Source of the DNA: Mucidula mucida
Taxonomy: Eukaryota; Basidiomycota; Agaricomycetes; Agaricales; Physalacriaceae
DNA length: 64,000 nucleotides
Direction of reading: 5' to 3'
Assembly: GCA_015501055.1 (NCBI GenBank)
Contig: JADNYV010000018.1
Coordinates: forward strand, 352,731-416,730
The translations under genes and the position numbers were made by a program. The first letter of the stretch is position 1, and every line of letters starts with the position of its first letter. Of the stretch, positions 1 through 11,574 are shown in pieces. A model generated the notes under the pieces. The model searched no databases, was not told the origin of the DNA, and worked only from the letters and a program-made list of their open reading frames with translations.

Positions 1-758
1 GCATTGCTGATTACTTTGGCGTAGACCCGCGGTCGATTGATATTCTCATGGGAACGTTCACGAAATCGTTCGGTGCCGCTGGCGGTTACATCTCTGGAAG
101 TAAGGCTCTGATTGATCGCCTTCGTATTCGTGGATACTCTGGGGCATATGCTGAAGCCATGACGCCTCCGGTTCTTACTCAGATAATAGCCAGCATGGGG
201 AGCATCATGGGTGTCAAGGTTCCGATCCCTCAATCGTCTAACTCTCGCCACAGTATCGGTCCTGCTGATGATGAAATATATCAGCACCCTGGCCCGGCGC
301 CCGTTTCTTCGCTCCCGTCATGGGTATCGTTACCTCCTGCGCTTTCATCGGGAGAAGAAGGACGTGATCGATTGCGCCGTCTTGCATTCAATTCCCGTTA
401 TCTGCACACTGGACTGGTCAAAATGGGTTTCATCACATATGGACATCCTGCCTCGCCTATCGTTCCCCTTCTTTTGTTCAATCCGGGTAAAATGAACATG
501 TTCCATCGGATGATGAAGGACCGTCAGACACCTATCATCGTGGTCGTTGTGGCGTACCCGGCGACACCACTCGTGACCAGTCGAGTTCGGTTCTGTGTCA
601 GCGCTGCACACACCAAAGAGGATATAGATATTGTGCTCCGTGCGTGTGACGAGATCGGCGATTACTTGGACTTGAAGCACGGTATTCGCAAGTCGGAGAG
701 ATGGCCGGTCGAGGAGATTATTGAACGCGCAGTAGAAGTCGCCAACATTGAACCATAG
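1..758 (+). CDS. LCB2: Serine palmitoyltransferase subunit 2 (C-terminal part)
   Basis: This is the C-terminal part of the catalytic subunit of serine palmitoyltransferase, the ER enzyme that condenses serine with palmitoyl-CoA in the first step of sphingolipid synthesis. The frame is already open at base 3, so the gene starts before the window. The PLP-lysine motif GTFTKSFGAAGGY is seen at about 51-89, with the Schiff-base lysine in T-K-S. Downstream are the conserved NSRYLHTGL, PLLLFNPGKM and VVAYPATPLVTSRVRFCVSA blocks of the alpha-oxoamine synthase family. A Pro/Ser-rich stretch before RLRRLAFNSRYL appears to be a normal family loop rather than an intron. Stop at 756-758. The LCB2 rather than LCB1 assignment rests on the intact lysine motif. 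Confidence 0.95.
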   Translation, partial: IADYFGVDPRSIDILMGTFTKSFGAAGGYISGSKALIDRLRIRGYSGAYAEAMTPPVLTQIIASMGSIMGVKVPIPQSSNSRHSIGPADDEIYQHPGPAPVSSLPSWVSLPPALSSGEEGRDRLRRLAFNSRYLHTGLVKMGFITYGHPASPIVPLLLFNPGKMNMFHRMMKDRQTPIIVVVVAYPATPLVTSRVRFCVSAAHTKEDIDIVLRACDEIGDYLDLKHGIRKSERWPVEEIIERAVEVANIEP

Positions 759-1208
759 ATGTTTGTAGAGCATGCCATCATATTCATTGCGTGCTGTCGT
801 ATATTAGTCTCATCTTACTTAACTTTTATGTATATAAGTATTTTCTGGATTCATCTCGACGGTGCCCGTAGAAGCAGTTACACTTTGAAGAAAGCAGTGG
901 GTCATGAGTGGATAAGACTGTCCATACCACGCTCAACCGTGGACAATCATCAATCCAATCTATCGCCTACTGCAGTGGCGCAATGTACGACGACACGGAG
1001 GGCCAATCCGCTATTGCAGCATACGTATGGGTGTCTAGTCGCATCCCTAAGAATCTTCATCCTCCTCCAACGGTGGCTGAATTCATCAAGTTCGCCATTG
1101 ATCTGCTTTAATGAGTGTAAGCAGTGAGGTATCTACAATTAACTAGGATACAGAAGGTAGCTATACAACCGAAAAAGAGATGCGTGTCTAAATGGGATAT
1201 CAAAGCAA
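759..1208. other. Intergenic, convergent 3' ends
   Basis: This stretch lies between the LCB2 stop and the stop of the next minus-strand gene. It should hold both 3' UTRs. The short frames across it show no recognisable domain. I see nothing else in it. Confidence 0.6.
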
Positions 1209-3387
1209 CTAAGTATGCGTCCGAACCCATACAGGCGACTCTGTACTCGTTGGTTCACGGAAAGACGGGTACACCGCTAAATGCATCGAAGACTGTGCTC
1301 CAGGATGCGCGGACGACGGTGTGTTGAAATGCAAGGACGAGTCGACCAGCGGACCGTGGATGGGGGAATGTGTCGCTTGGCTCTGCCAATATCCTGGGGG
1401 CTGGCTGTCCAGCGACTGCGAGCGGTCTGTGACCTGCTCCCCAAGATCATGATCATGATCATCCCACTCGTCGTCACTCCCCGCTGGGGACGCCGTTTCT
1501 TGTGTGGCAAGCAAGCGTCTCCTCGGTGGACTTTCCCTCCGTCGCGCCCACGCATCAGATATCTGACGGCCGTCGCGTGTCAACGGAGTGCTGTGGCGGC
1601 GAGAAGGACGAGAAAAACAAACCTTGGTCACGAAAGAGTCGGACCTGCCCAACTCTGAGCCATGCTCTGCCACCAGCGTCGACGCGGTCATCTGCGTCTC
1701 AGATCTTTCCGGGGCGGCGCGATAATCTGAGGGCTGTCCTGGTCTGTTGGGTGCTAGTACGAAGTGGGACAACCGATTCGGGACCAGCGGATGCTCTTCC
1801 TGGTGAGTTCGGATCTCGGTCATCAGAGGCTGTTGGTCAGAATTAGGCTGATGGCCGTGCATCTCAGATGGAAGGTGATGAGTGCTACGAGACGCTGGTT
1901 GATATGAGGGGTCGAACTGCGCTTGGACTGTATATCCACTCTGTAATCGCTTCCATAGCGTCTTATTACGCCGTAAAAGAAACTAGAAACTGTTAGTCTT
2001 TGATTTGGGAAGCAGGGAGGAACATCATCATACAAATAAAGACAATAGAAGAGCAAGAACGATAACGGATGTGATGGATGTACCAATGATTAGAGCGGAA
2101 TCTGGTCTAAATGAGAGCAAGTCAGTCTCGAGTCAACGAAACCCAGGAAACAAAAAGCCTACGTATCCCCCGAGTCGTCGTCTTTCTTGCCAGTGTGAGT
2201 AGACGTTGAAGACGCAGTAGGGGTGGTGGTCGTAGATGAAACTACACTTGTGCTGATGATGTTCATAAGCCATCGAGCGTGACTTGAAGAACAAAAGTTC
2301 GCACCTCGCCTGATCCGAGAAAACAAGCGCATAGTCAATCTGCAATAATCTGTCCGGGTCCTCGTTTTTCACAATCACGCTGTGTTCTCCAGAGTCCAAA
2401 TTGTTCGCATGAAAAAGAAGAACCTGCGCGTCGTAGGTCTGACGAACCGCTGGAAAGTTCTGAGGTTCATTGCCGTCAAGTTGAACGGTGTATCTTGAGT
2501 TTTGCGGGCCTATGGTACCATAGACGGACACGGCATCACCTAGAAGAGTATTATATGACGCCACGCCCTAGATGGCAAGATGAAAATGACGGACATACCC
2601 TAGCAAAAATAAGATGATGATTTAGGAAACATAACGAAAGATTGCTCACAGTAAATGTATAATTGACGAAAGCACCCGCATGAGTGGTCGAACTAAGAAT
2701 GTCAATGTCAGGCACTCGCTCCGATTAGTCCTTATCCACCACGTACTGGCCAGTCGCGTTCATAAACTTCACCAGATCATTCGTCGGCGCTGTCCATGCA
2801 CCCTGCGGCGACCATGTAAACGCAGACCGAGTATCATCCAGCAATTGCGGTGGAGATTCCTTGTAGCTCCCGTCCCCCACCTTCGCGGTCCAGTAGATCT
2901 ATGCAACATGAACACAAACACAAACGCGCCAGGTCATTGGTGGAACACGCACACAATCGATATCCAACGACAGATTCCCGCTATTCCGCATCAACACGCT
3001 ATGGCGCGTCTGGTCGAGCCCGGTGACATTATACAGCACTGAGTGATACTCCCCGGGGCCATCCACGAACGCGCTCGACGTTTCCACGAGCTGGCCATCT
3101 AGCCGGACAGTATATTCGCCTCGGAAGTTCCTCCTTGCGCCGAAAATCGTTACGCCCGTGCCCTCAAAGCCGAACCATGCCTCCGCGCCTTCCTGAAATG
3201 TATGCGTATAGGACTTGCCCCAATACCTGCCACACAATCGATCAACTTGTGGGGCAACGTACTACTACACAGAGACACACCTCTCCACCTCCGGATCTTT
3301 CTCCACGTTTCCCTGCTCCCAAGAGCCCTCAGGGCTGTATAAAATGAGTGGACTCGAATCGTCAATGGTCGTGTTGAGGGTGTACAT
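1209..3387 (-). CDS. Single-pass membrane protein with two beta-sandwich (TIDD-type) repeats
   Basis: A member of a large Agaricomycete family of surface proteins with no assigned function. I rebuilt it from about seven exons. The first repeat starts MYTLNTTIDDSSPL and ILYSPEGSWEQG. The second begins LLDDTRSAFTWSPQGAW. Each is followed by the family block xVxVYGxxxPxxxYTVxLDG and a residue pattern ending in hxIDxhxV (for example YTVQLDGNEPQNF at about 2470). After the repeats come a Ser/Thr linker (about 2160-2250), one hydrophobic segment (LIIGTSITSVIVLALLLSLF, about 2030-2095) and a cytosolic tail that is Ser/Arg/Pro-rich and reaches the stop at 1209. The extracellular part has the galactose-binding-like architecture usual for the family; ligand unknown. 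Start chosen at 3387 because it sits just before the first repeat. No clear signal peptide is visible, which is common in this family's models. Confidence 0.8.
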
Positions 3388-3741
3388 CCTCCCTCGCCTC
3401 AGCGACCACCACAGATTCGTTCAGAATTGAAGGAAATGAAACGAAGGCTGACCGCCAGGTTATGAACAGTTACAATGTGAGCTTCCAGGAGGGGACCAGT
3501 AATGCGGCACGCTGCTGTCATGATACGGGTCGGACTAGCGACCGATTGATGGACAACCTCAATGATACTCATCACGAACTTGAAGAACGTCGAAACAGCG
3601 AACAAGTTGAACAAGAGCGATATAACGACTGCATCTTTGTCGTAGCTTGCCATCCGATGTTGATTATAGAGTAATGATAGATAAAAGTTCAAAAGCAACA
3701 AAGCAAGGAGCAAGTAGAAGAGAAGAGATTACGCAAATGAA
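3388..3741. other. Intergenic spacer
   Basis: This spacer separates two genes on the minus strand. Short overlapping frames occur on both strands, but none shows a recognisable domain or codon pattern. It presumably holds the promoter of the membrane-protein gene and the 3' UTR of the CNNM-type gene. Confidence 0.5.
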
Positions 3742-5733
3742 TCAGCTTTGACTAGGCGATTGGCTTATTATACCGCCATATCCTCCACCAGAAGACCCGT
3801 TGATCAAAGGCGTTCGTTCTTCTTCAATCGTAGGCGGTGCCGTACTTTTGCGCTGGCGTTCGACAATTCTGATATACAGTCAATCGTCCGACACCTCCTT
3901 TGCGCGATGAACCAGCCACGCACCCTTTCATGATCGTACTGGTTGTCATCCTTTTCGCCTGGCGTTTATTGATGTTATCATCGTATCGGTCGGTTTCATC
4001 GACAATTTCCTCTGAAATGATTTCCTATCGGAAACAATGTCAGTAGTTCGAGTATGAGTAGAAGAATTGAATGAAGACCTCAATGACATCTTCAAGCGTA
4101 ATGACTCCGATAGCACCTCCAGCTCTACCGGGCGTGTTCGATATCAATAGAAGATGCGCACGTCCTGTTTGACTACGTACGACATAGTGAGTCAAGGGAC
4201 ACAATTTGTCGAGTGAGCAACTGACAAGTAATCCAACGCCTGGAAGCAATTGATCGTAGGTGAGGCTTCGGGAAGAATGGATAGGGTAAACTTGGAAACA
4301 GGTAGTTCTTGCGAAGGATCATATGTCAAAAGCTTCAAAGGTTGATCAGTCGACATAGTGAGAAAACTATTTCCCACTGACCTTCTTGATGAGCAATAGC
4401 CCGACGAAGGCCAGGGGCTTTCCAGGCTCATGTACAGGAAAGCGGGAGTACCCACTCGTCAGACTAGGACCTGCTTAGACGCCGAAATAGGAGATACGAG
4501 TGTGGGACGAACATGTGGTCAACAGTCTTGTGGTCCAAAACTTGATCGGCACTTAGGGTAACGACGTCCTTGTCATACCACGGTCAGGTGAAGTGAGATG
4601 AGGTGTCAAAGAAGTATGCTCACCTTCAACGGGGTCATAATGGTCTCTACATTTTTCGTGTTTAATTCAAGAACACCGTTGAGAATATTGATTTCATCAT
4701 CACGAAGAGGCTCCTCGCCGGTGCGATGAAACTGGAGGAAGGACTTGAGTTCAGCCTTCTTGTAAGTATGTGATTCGTTCGCGCCGAGCATCCAATCGAG
4801 GAGTTTGGCGATCGGCCAGGCACAGGAGCGAAGATCCACATCATGAACAGGACGAAGGGAGCACAGGTAGCACCAATGGCCAGACCGTAGCGAACACTGA
4901 GGGACTGGGGAATGATTCTGTGACGTGTTTACTTCAATTGTCGACAAAGAGCGTGAAGACGTACTCTCTATACCACAAATTGAGGCCTCACATCAAATCC
5001 AAGTAAGAAACCGCCTACCCAAAAATGACTGTGCATTCAGTCAACACATTTATCAAAGGGTAAACAGAGAGCACTTACCAATGGCAACCGTTGAGAGAGC
5101 GACTGCAGTAACTCCGCCACCGATCTAATACAAGTAAGCCTCAAGCTCGTTCTGATGGAAAACACATACGGCTCCGTCAAGAAAGATGGGTAGACTTTCG
5201 TTGATGATCTAGAAACAATGAGAGAAGTATACTCATGCACGGCGAATGCGCGTACAACGTTACCCAAGAGGAGAACTGATAGTTGGTGAAGCATGATGTC
5301 AAGCAAGTATATGACGCCACATACCACCAGAACCCAGTGTCGACCTCTAGTCATCAGCCGGAGAACTACTGGAATGAGCGCGACGACGCGGTGAGATACA
5401 TTAGAGCGCACCTTTCTTTGCATATGCCTTCTCGCGAGGATCATCCGACGACGCGGCCAAGACACGCAAATGCATCTCGTCCAAGCCCATGAGACCGAGG
5501 GTCAGTCTACGACTCGTTCAGCACCCACAGACATCGGAGTAACACCATTTTAATCACCCAGCAAAGACACCGCCAGCGAGAACCAAGACACCACTAACAA
5601 CTATCTTGTACCAGAATTCAGCCGAGCCAGGCTTCGCCTCAGGTTCCTCCGGAGCGAAAGCATTTTGAGAGAAATATGGGCGCGCAAGAGCGGTGAGAGA
5701 TTTGGAAAGTAAAAGAAATATAGAATATCTCAT
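3742..5733 (-). CDS. CNNM/Mam3-type transporter (DUF21 plus CBS domains)
   Basis: A homologue of yeast Mam3 and animal CNNM proteins, membrane proteins of the vacuole or plasma membrane linked to divalent metal (Mg, Mn) balance. It has about a dozen exons. The start at 5733 gives a hydrophobic N-terminus, followed by the DUF21 segment with [20 protein letters not shown] and [12 protein letters not shown], then [16 protein letters not shown] and [12 protein letters not shown]. The CBS-pair region follows: [51 protein letters not shown] and [20 protein letters not shown]. The C-terminal tail ends at the stop 3742-3744. Two oddities: the frame breaks at about 4820 (between APV and AWPIAK), where one extra base would restore it, and the FGEI motif seems to lack its Glu at an exon junction. 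Both may be sequence errors. Confidence 0.88.
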
Positions 5734-6359
5734 TGAAGGAACGTGGTCAAAAGGAATAGACGGTGGAGGAGGACGACGGCTGGAAACACGACTCTCAACG
5801 GTGACGATACTATTACCTCGGTCCGAGGTGTCCGTGATCTGATCGGAACCCAATTTCGGAATTGAACTTCGCTACCCTTTTTGGTGCGCGACGTCCTGCA
5901 GGTCGCGTCAAAACTTTGGGAGTTGTTGTAATGTGTATAACTACATGTGTACTTCTCCCTGCCAAACCACAGGAGACAGACTCAACTGTATGCTGTCCTA
6001 CATCGTGTACATCAATGCTAATGTGCGACTCAAAGCGTCATACAAGAGAACTCTAGAGCAGTGACAGTCTATGTGCCGCAGAGCTGTCCAAGTACTAATG
6101 GGAGGTTCCTGCTCTTGATACTGAAAAAACTGCAAATTGGTATATGTAGCAGGTATCGTACTCTCTTTGTGTTGCACAACATCCTTCGTTTCGTTCTAGA
6201 AACAGCAAGGCCAAGAAACCCAAATATATAGTGCATCGCACAGCGATAACAAAGGAAGTATGTAAGTAGAAGATTAGTTTAACATGAGTGAGCCAGACCC
6301 CGCAGGATACCTGTCACCGGAACCGTAAAAAGAGAGATGAGAGGGATGAGAGGAAATGT
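5734..6359. other. Intergenic spacer
   Basis: This is the upstream region of the CNNM-type gene and the downstream region of the LPMO gene, both on the minus strand. An in-frame upstream extension to 5853 exists for the CNNM gene, but it reads as 5' leader. I see no other gene. Confidence 0.5.
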
Positions 6360-7788
6360 TTAGTGGCTATGGTGAACGTGAGGGAACGCCTGTCTCTTGT
6401 GGACAGAAGGGACAGAGCGCTTCTTCCCGAGGCTGCGACGGCGTCTCCTGCAGGAGGAACTCGAAGCAGACGTAGCAGCAGCGGCGGGAGCCTCAGAGGT
6501 TGACGACGGGGTATCAACTTCCGATGAGGTATCGTCTGACGAACTGCCAGAGGAAGAGTCGCCGGAAGAGGAGCCACTGGAGGAGTCACTGGATCCGCTG
6601 GAGGAGTCGCTCGAAGAATCACTGGAGCCGCTGGAGCTGGAACCGGAATCACTGGATCCAGAGCCACCAGATGCAGTCTGGGTGGCAATGTCCAACAAGG
6701 CCGGGCCATCATCAGTCCACGAGCTTCCGCTGTAGACATCGAAGGTAGCCAATGCACCGGACGAGGAATACAAACTGTTGTGGTAGATTAATACATGAAA
6801 ATGCGAAGGTGAATCGTGACGTACGATCCGGCCTGGGTTCCACCGGTGAGGGAGGTTGTGCCAGATCCCTCAACCTTGGTGGCAACGCAGCCTATGTAAA
6901 CCTGAGGAGCGCCAGGGCTGTGGACAGCGGCGAGCTGATTGACATTAGTGACAAGTCGCTTCGATCCGAGTAAGCTCAACTTACTTCAGTGCGGACCATG
7001 TAGTTTCCAGCAGCCAAATCTTGAGGAATGGTAGCCTCAACCCAGGAGCCACGAGCGACCATGGCAGCCATGCCCCAAAGACCAACGCCTTGTGGGTAGT
7101 AAGCTTCAGGCTTGTTGGTCATGGTCTGTCTGAGTCCATCGGAGATAGACTGGCTGGTGTCGAGACCCCAGTAGTAAATTCGGTTCCAGAGAAGAGAAGC
7201 GGGATCTGCAGACGAGCAGTCGCCGCCACAGTCAGCGATATCCATAGCGACGGTACCCATGCTAATTCCTAGGTGAGCCATTGCAATGAACGTATAACGA
7301 CAAAACATACGCATGGACCCATGGGTTAGCGTTGTTGTAGGCAGCGTCAACACCGGGTTGGTTAGAAGCTCAGAGGTGGCGCCTTCCCAGTACACACGAA
7401 CGGTCGAGCCAGAGGTCACGTGAGGGATGCAGGAGGTGCTGAGGCGCTTTCGCATGACATGGCACTGAACGAGATGTTAATCAAACGGAATCTTTCCAAC
7501 ACCGATCAAACATACGCGTTGTCGCCAAAGTCGGAGGGCAAGTTGTAGGCTTTGCCAGAGGCCTCATACATCACTGAAACGACAGTCGCCGCGTTCTTGG
7601 CGTCGGCGGCGTAGTAGACCTAGGATGCTCGATGAGCACATAGAATCAAAATCAACCAAAAAAAGTTGTACGTTGGGGCCTTCAACAGTCTGGCCATTGG
7701 CCATGGCAGCAGAGATCTGTCCATGCGCAGCGACATGGGGTACAAGAGGCGCGAGGACTGCAAAGGCAGCGACGAGGATTGAGGACAT
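6360..7788 (-). CDS. AA9-like lytic polysaccharide monooxygenase with Ser-rich tail
   Basis: A secreted copper enzyme of the type that oxidatively cleaves cellulose or hemicellulose. The signal peptide (MSSILVAAFAVLAPLVPHVA) is followed directly by His in HGQISAAMANGQ, the N-terminal copper-brace histidine. Family blocks follow: MSCESASAPP, NANPWVHAMGTVAMD (likely second copper His), DCGGDCSS, GSWVEATIPQDLAAGNYMVR and AAVHSPGAPQVYIGC. The C-terminal part is a long Ser/Gly/Asp linker (about 6450-6690) ending in a Cys plus basic stretch (CRRRRR, KKR, KRQ). Five or so short introns fit. The frame breaks twice, at about 7419 (SLT to VTSGS) and about 7363 (SEL to NQPGV); both are repaired by adding one base. 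Start at 7788 rather than 7806 because it opens the signal peptide. AA9 is the best family match; another LPMO family is possible. Confidence 0.8.
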
Positions 7789-9194
7789 GGTGTGGGTCGT
7801 AAACACTTCTTGAGAGTTATAAAAGAGTGTGTAGAGTCCGCTTCAGGGAGGCAAAAAACCGGGAGAATGAGCGGGTTATAAGGGAAAGTGACGGACTCGA
7901 GGTGTTGGGAGGAAGAAGAGAAGTGGTGTTGTGATGGGAAAGTGGGGATTCGTGGTTTGTTTAGCCTTTGAACCATTTCCAAATGGGCTCTGAGCCAAGC
8001 CGATCATCAATCTGCTACTCTGGTAACCAACAACGCAAGCCTGCAATGCCCTTTCTGCGGTAATCCTATTGTGCCAACCAGCTGGTACAGTAACGACCAA
8101 CCAGGCGGCTCCAGCACAATAAGCGTCGGTCGCGGTCTTTGTTTGTACACAATACCACTAACAATGGGCAGTGATGGGCTACTGATGGCCATCCGAGCGC
8201 GTAAAGGGCTCAAATGCCCGATGCCAATGTTCCCCTGATTTCGTCTCCACAATTCCATTAATTAACCCTTCGAGCTGTCTAAGTTCTGCTTGCTGCCCGG
8301 CGTTTTCTTGCCTGGCTGCGCTTCTTCTCCTACCGATCTCTTGTAATGCAGACTCCTTTCCATGGACGGCAAAATCTGCTCAATCGGAGGCGCAGAACTG
8401 CTGAAATTTATCCGCAGCACACGCCTGTTAGGTAATCATAGTAATGCGCCACATTCAAATTAGTGGTAACCGGTAACCGGTGTTCCAAGGTTCGGGTCCT
8501 CCTGTAGTTTCCCTTCGTTGACACATCTTGGCGACTGGCATACATCTGGAATACATCAGAATACATCTTCTGAAGAATCTCTCGATCCTGCCTCATTCAC
8601 CGTCAATTCACCGGACAGTCGATCGTCCGCCACTGAGATAGTCAGAAGCGACTTCGGTACACCATCCGCAAGCCCGTTGTCGATGGGCTGCCATCTGCCT
8701 TGAGTATTCAAATTTCAGGTTAAGTGACCTTATTCATTTCAATTCATTACGGGATGTCGCATGCACGACTGGCCTCTGAGTTTGACGAGGTACGTCGAGG
8801 CGATCGCCGATTGTAGGTTACCTTTGGCGCGCCACACTTGCCGAATTCAGACATGACCGCCGTATCTCCTTTTCTCAAATCAACGCTGTACATATTCGTT
8901 TCAGCTCGTATATCTTTTCCATGGGTGCGGACAAGATCGGGCCTACAGCGAGGTGACAGACCATCGTTCAATTAACGGCAAGCAAAACATTGAGAATCCT
9001 CGCTGCTACTAGGCCTCTGTTTCATGAGTAGTTGTAAATCGATTATAAGTGATAAACGTGCATTTACTTGTCGGAGGTGAGGAGAGATTGGGTCGCAATG
9101 ATGTGACGCATGGGTACGGCAGGTTGAGCATGAATGAAAAGGCTAGACGCCCAACATTGCGACTACCAACAGTACGTGAGGCACAAGCAGTCTA
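7789..9194. other. 1.4-kb intergenic region, no supported gene
   Basis: This stretch separates two minus-strand genes. Frames of 60-120 codons exist on the minus strand (7620-8258, 8747-8971) but have no recognisable motif and do not splice into anything I know. The LPMO promoter should lie at the left end. Confidence 0.5.
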
Positions 9195-11446
9195 CTACAC
9201 TCCCGATAAATCAACCATGCTTACGTCCCTAGTGATTCCAGAACCTCCACCTTCTTCACTCCTTGCTTCCAAATACAAGCTGTTGTTAGAGATGATAGAG
9301 TCCTAAAAACATGTCAGACGGCAGAACGAATCAGACGCAGCATTACATACCGTATAAGAGTTCGGCCAAGGTAGCAATGCGTCAATGTATTCTAACGAGA
9401 CTCTCCGACTATAGATGAGCATGTACGGTCCAGCACCCAGCAGTACCCCATTCGAATCGTTCAACACTTCCTCCGGAGGAACCTGTTCCAACGTAAAGCT
9501 TGGCACAGTATCGCTGGAGACGTCAACACCTACCTCGGTAACTACGGTATCCACGGTCTTCCACCAACGCTGCTTCGCGTCTTGAACGTACGAATAGAGA
9601 TTCTTTCGTCCTGGAGGCCCGCCGCTAACCAATACAGCGCGGAGATCGTACTAAGAACAGGTAAGGGTAACACGACACACGCCGAGAAACTCTGGCCTAC
9701 TGGAAACTCCTGCACTTCTGGGCACTCAAAGACCTTTTGTGATTCCGTCACTAGCGTTGCATACTCAATCTCGATGTCTATGTGACAATCAGGCCCGCGT
9801 ATCAACGGAGTGTACTGAAGATAGTCACCTGCCACTTTTTGCTCAAGAGTCTTGATAATATTCTTGATTTTTTCGACCATGCCATCGAAATACGGTCGTC
9901 GATCGGGATGATCTCGCCCGCTTGCCACCTTTTCATAAAATGCTGCGTGGTCTTCAGATCTTTCAGCGTGTCGTTGCCCTATTGGATAATGAGTCTCGAC
10001 ACATCATACAACGGAACCGACAAATAGACCTTGAAATTGGTTAGAGTCTGCTGCCGCTCGACAAGCGCAAGCATCTTGAGCTCTATCTCCCTGACCTCCT
10101 GGAGTTTTCCTTGGACCACCATAATCTTGTCATATAGGAATCGATCCATGAAAAGCGTTGGAGGGTAGTACGGAGCATCGGCACATTTCCCTTCATTTTT
10201 CAAACTGAAAACGACGACGTCTGGTAGTGGTGTCGTTAACACGGTGTGCTCCAGAGTTCCGTCATGTAGGGTTTTGAATAAAATGTTGGAAATGAGGTTA
10301 ACCAGGTCGCCGCGAACATCTGACTCTCCATATGTAATCGGAACAAGATGAGCCTTGGGCTCGCTTGGTCTCATAGATGGGAGGTCCTCATGTCCAAAGG
10401 TTATTGTACAAAGTTTCATCGAGCCAAGGCTGCGACGAGTTTAAGAACGTATGTTACCCGTGTACAATGCTTGCTACTCACGAAATTTCGGCATCCGGCA
10501 GTAATTCATGTATGTGTTTCTCAATATCTGTTATGATTTCTTCATAAAGTTCTGAGGAGAGATTAACAAAGACCACACGATCAGACCAAGCACTCTAGAC
10601 ACACTTTCTGAATTGTCCCCGGTTTTTCGAAAGTCGTTGGTCGGAGTGCAGGTGTTATAGCCAAGGATACTTCCTGCCAGGAGAAATGCTATGTTTGCAT
10701 GGTCTTGATGTGCGGCATGACTGATGAGAGCGTCCGTAGTGGCACTCTTGACCTGGTCCAACGAGTTGGCAATCATGCGCAAGCTGGCCTGGACTTGGGG
10801 TACTTGGATAAGCGCGTGGATGAGATTGCCTGCATACTGGAGGCTCGAGGTCTGAACGTGGATTGAAAGAGGTCTGTTATGACATTAATACAAAACTGAA
10901 TAACGACGACGCGGCGTACTGTCCAGACGATATATCGCGAAACGGAACGTCCGCGTCTTGTACGTCCTTGGTATCCTCTTCGAGAGGTATTGTTTCCATA
11001 CTGCGCTGAATGGCCTCCTGCAGATCTTGCTCGCCACCATCATACGTGCGCTGCGGTTGGATCTGTAGCGCTATTCAGATAACCGTGAGAGAAGACCGTA
11101 CACCACTCGCCGAGGAGCCTGATGCTACAGTCAACTGCCAATTAGCATCCGGCGTACGATTGCTGGGTCCAAAGGTCGCCCCCTCGGTGGGCGCAACTTG
11201 TACGTTGTTGTCCTGTAACGACATCCGTAGCGCCTGCGCTATTTCATCGCTGTCGTCGCCAGTGAGATCTATCACTTCATGCTGGGTTGTGGTCACTGTC
11301 TGAATGGGAATCAAGGTTTCTTTCACGTTCGGGTCGAAGATGGCGTCGGCTGCCTTTTCGTAGTCGTCATTGTACTTGTTGAGCAGGGATTTGATTTCCT
11401 CGTCGGTCCAATCCGGCGCCAGAGTCTTTAGGATGTCGATGCTCAT
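9195..11446 (-). CDS. USP-like ubiquitin-binding protein (UBA-like, two UIMs), probably inactive
   Basis: The N-terminus MSIDILKTLAPDWTDEEIKS at 11446 looks like a UBA/CUE-type helix bundle. It is followed by two ubiquitin-interacting motifs, DEIAQALRMSLQD (about 11210-11250) and EQDLQEAIQRSME (about 11000-11040). The rest resembles the peptidase C19 (USP25/28-type) fold of fungal proteins: a start block RPLSIHVQTSSLQYAGNL (about 10820-10874), a helical insert (KMLALVERQQTLTNFK; KIKNIIKTLEQKVA) and a C-terminal box YDLRAVLVSGGPPGRKNLYS (about 9590-9651) and WWKTVDTVVTEV, ending LGAGPYMLIYSR. The USP Cys box and GHY His box do not carry the usual Cys and His. The last exon seems to end at 9195-9197, but a good donor (GTAAGC) just before allows another exon. 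Probable role: ubiquitin-chain binding. Confidence 0.7.
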
Positions 11447-11574
11447 ATTTAGATGGAAACAGCAGAATCAGCGCCTGCTCAGTGGCGCGACGCCTGTTAT
11501 GGTAGTCGCCCAATTAGGCACTTTGATCGGAATCCAAAAACGGACGGATTTATTTGGCTCTACTGCTTTAAGTA

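Noticed and set aside
6397..6735. A 112-codon plus-strand frame rich in Glu and Ser
   Set aside because: It is the antisense of the Ser-rich LPMO tail; the periodic composition is a mirror of the real coding strand.
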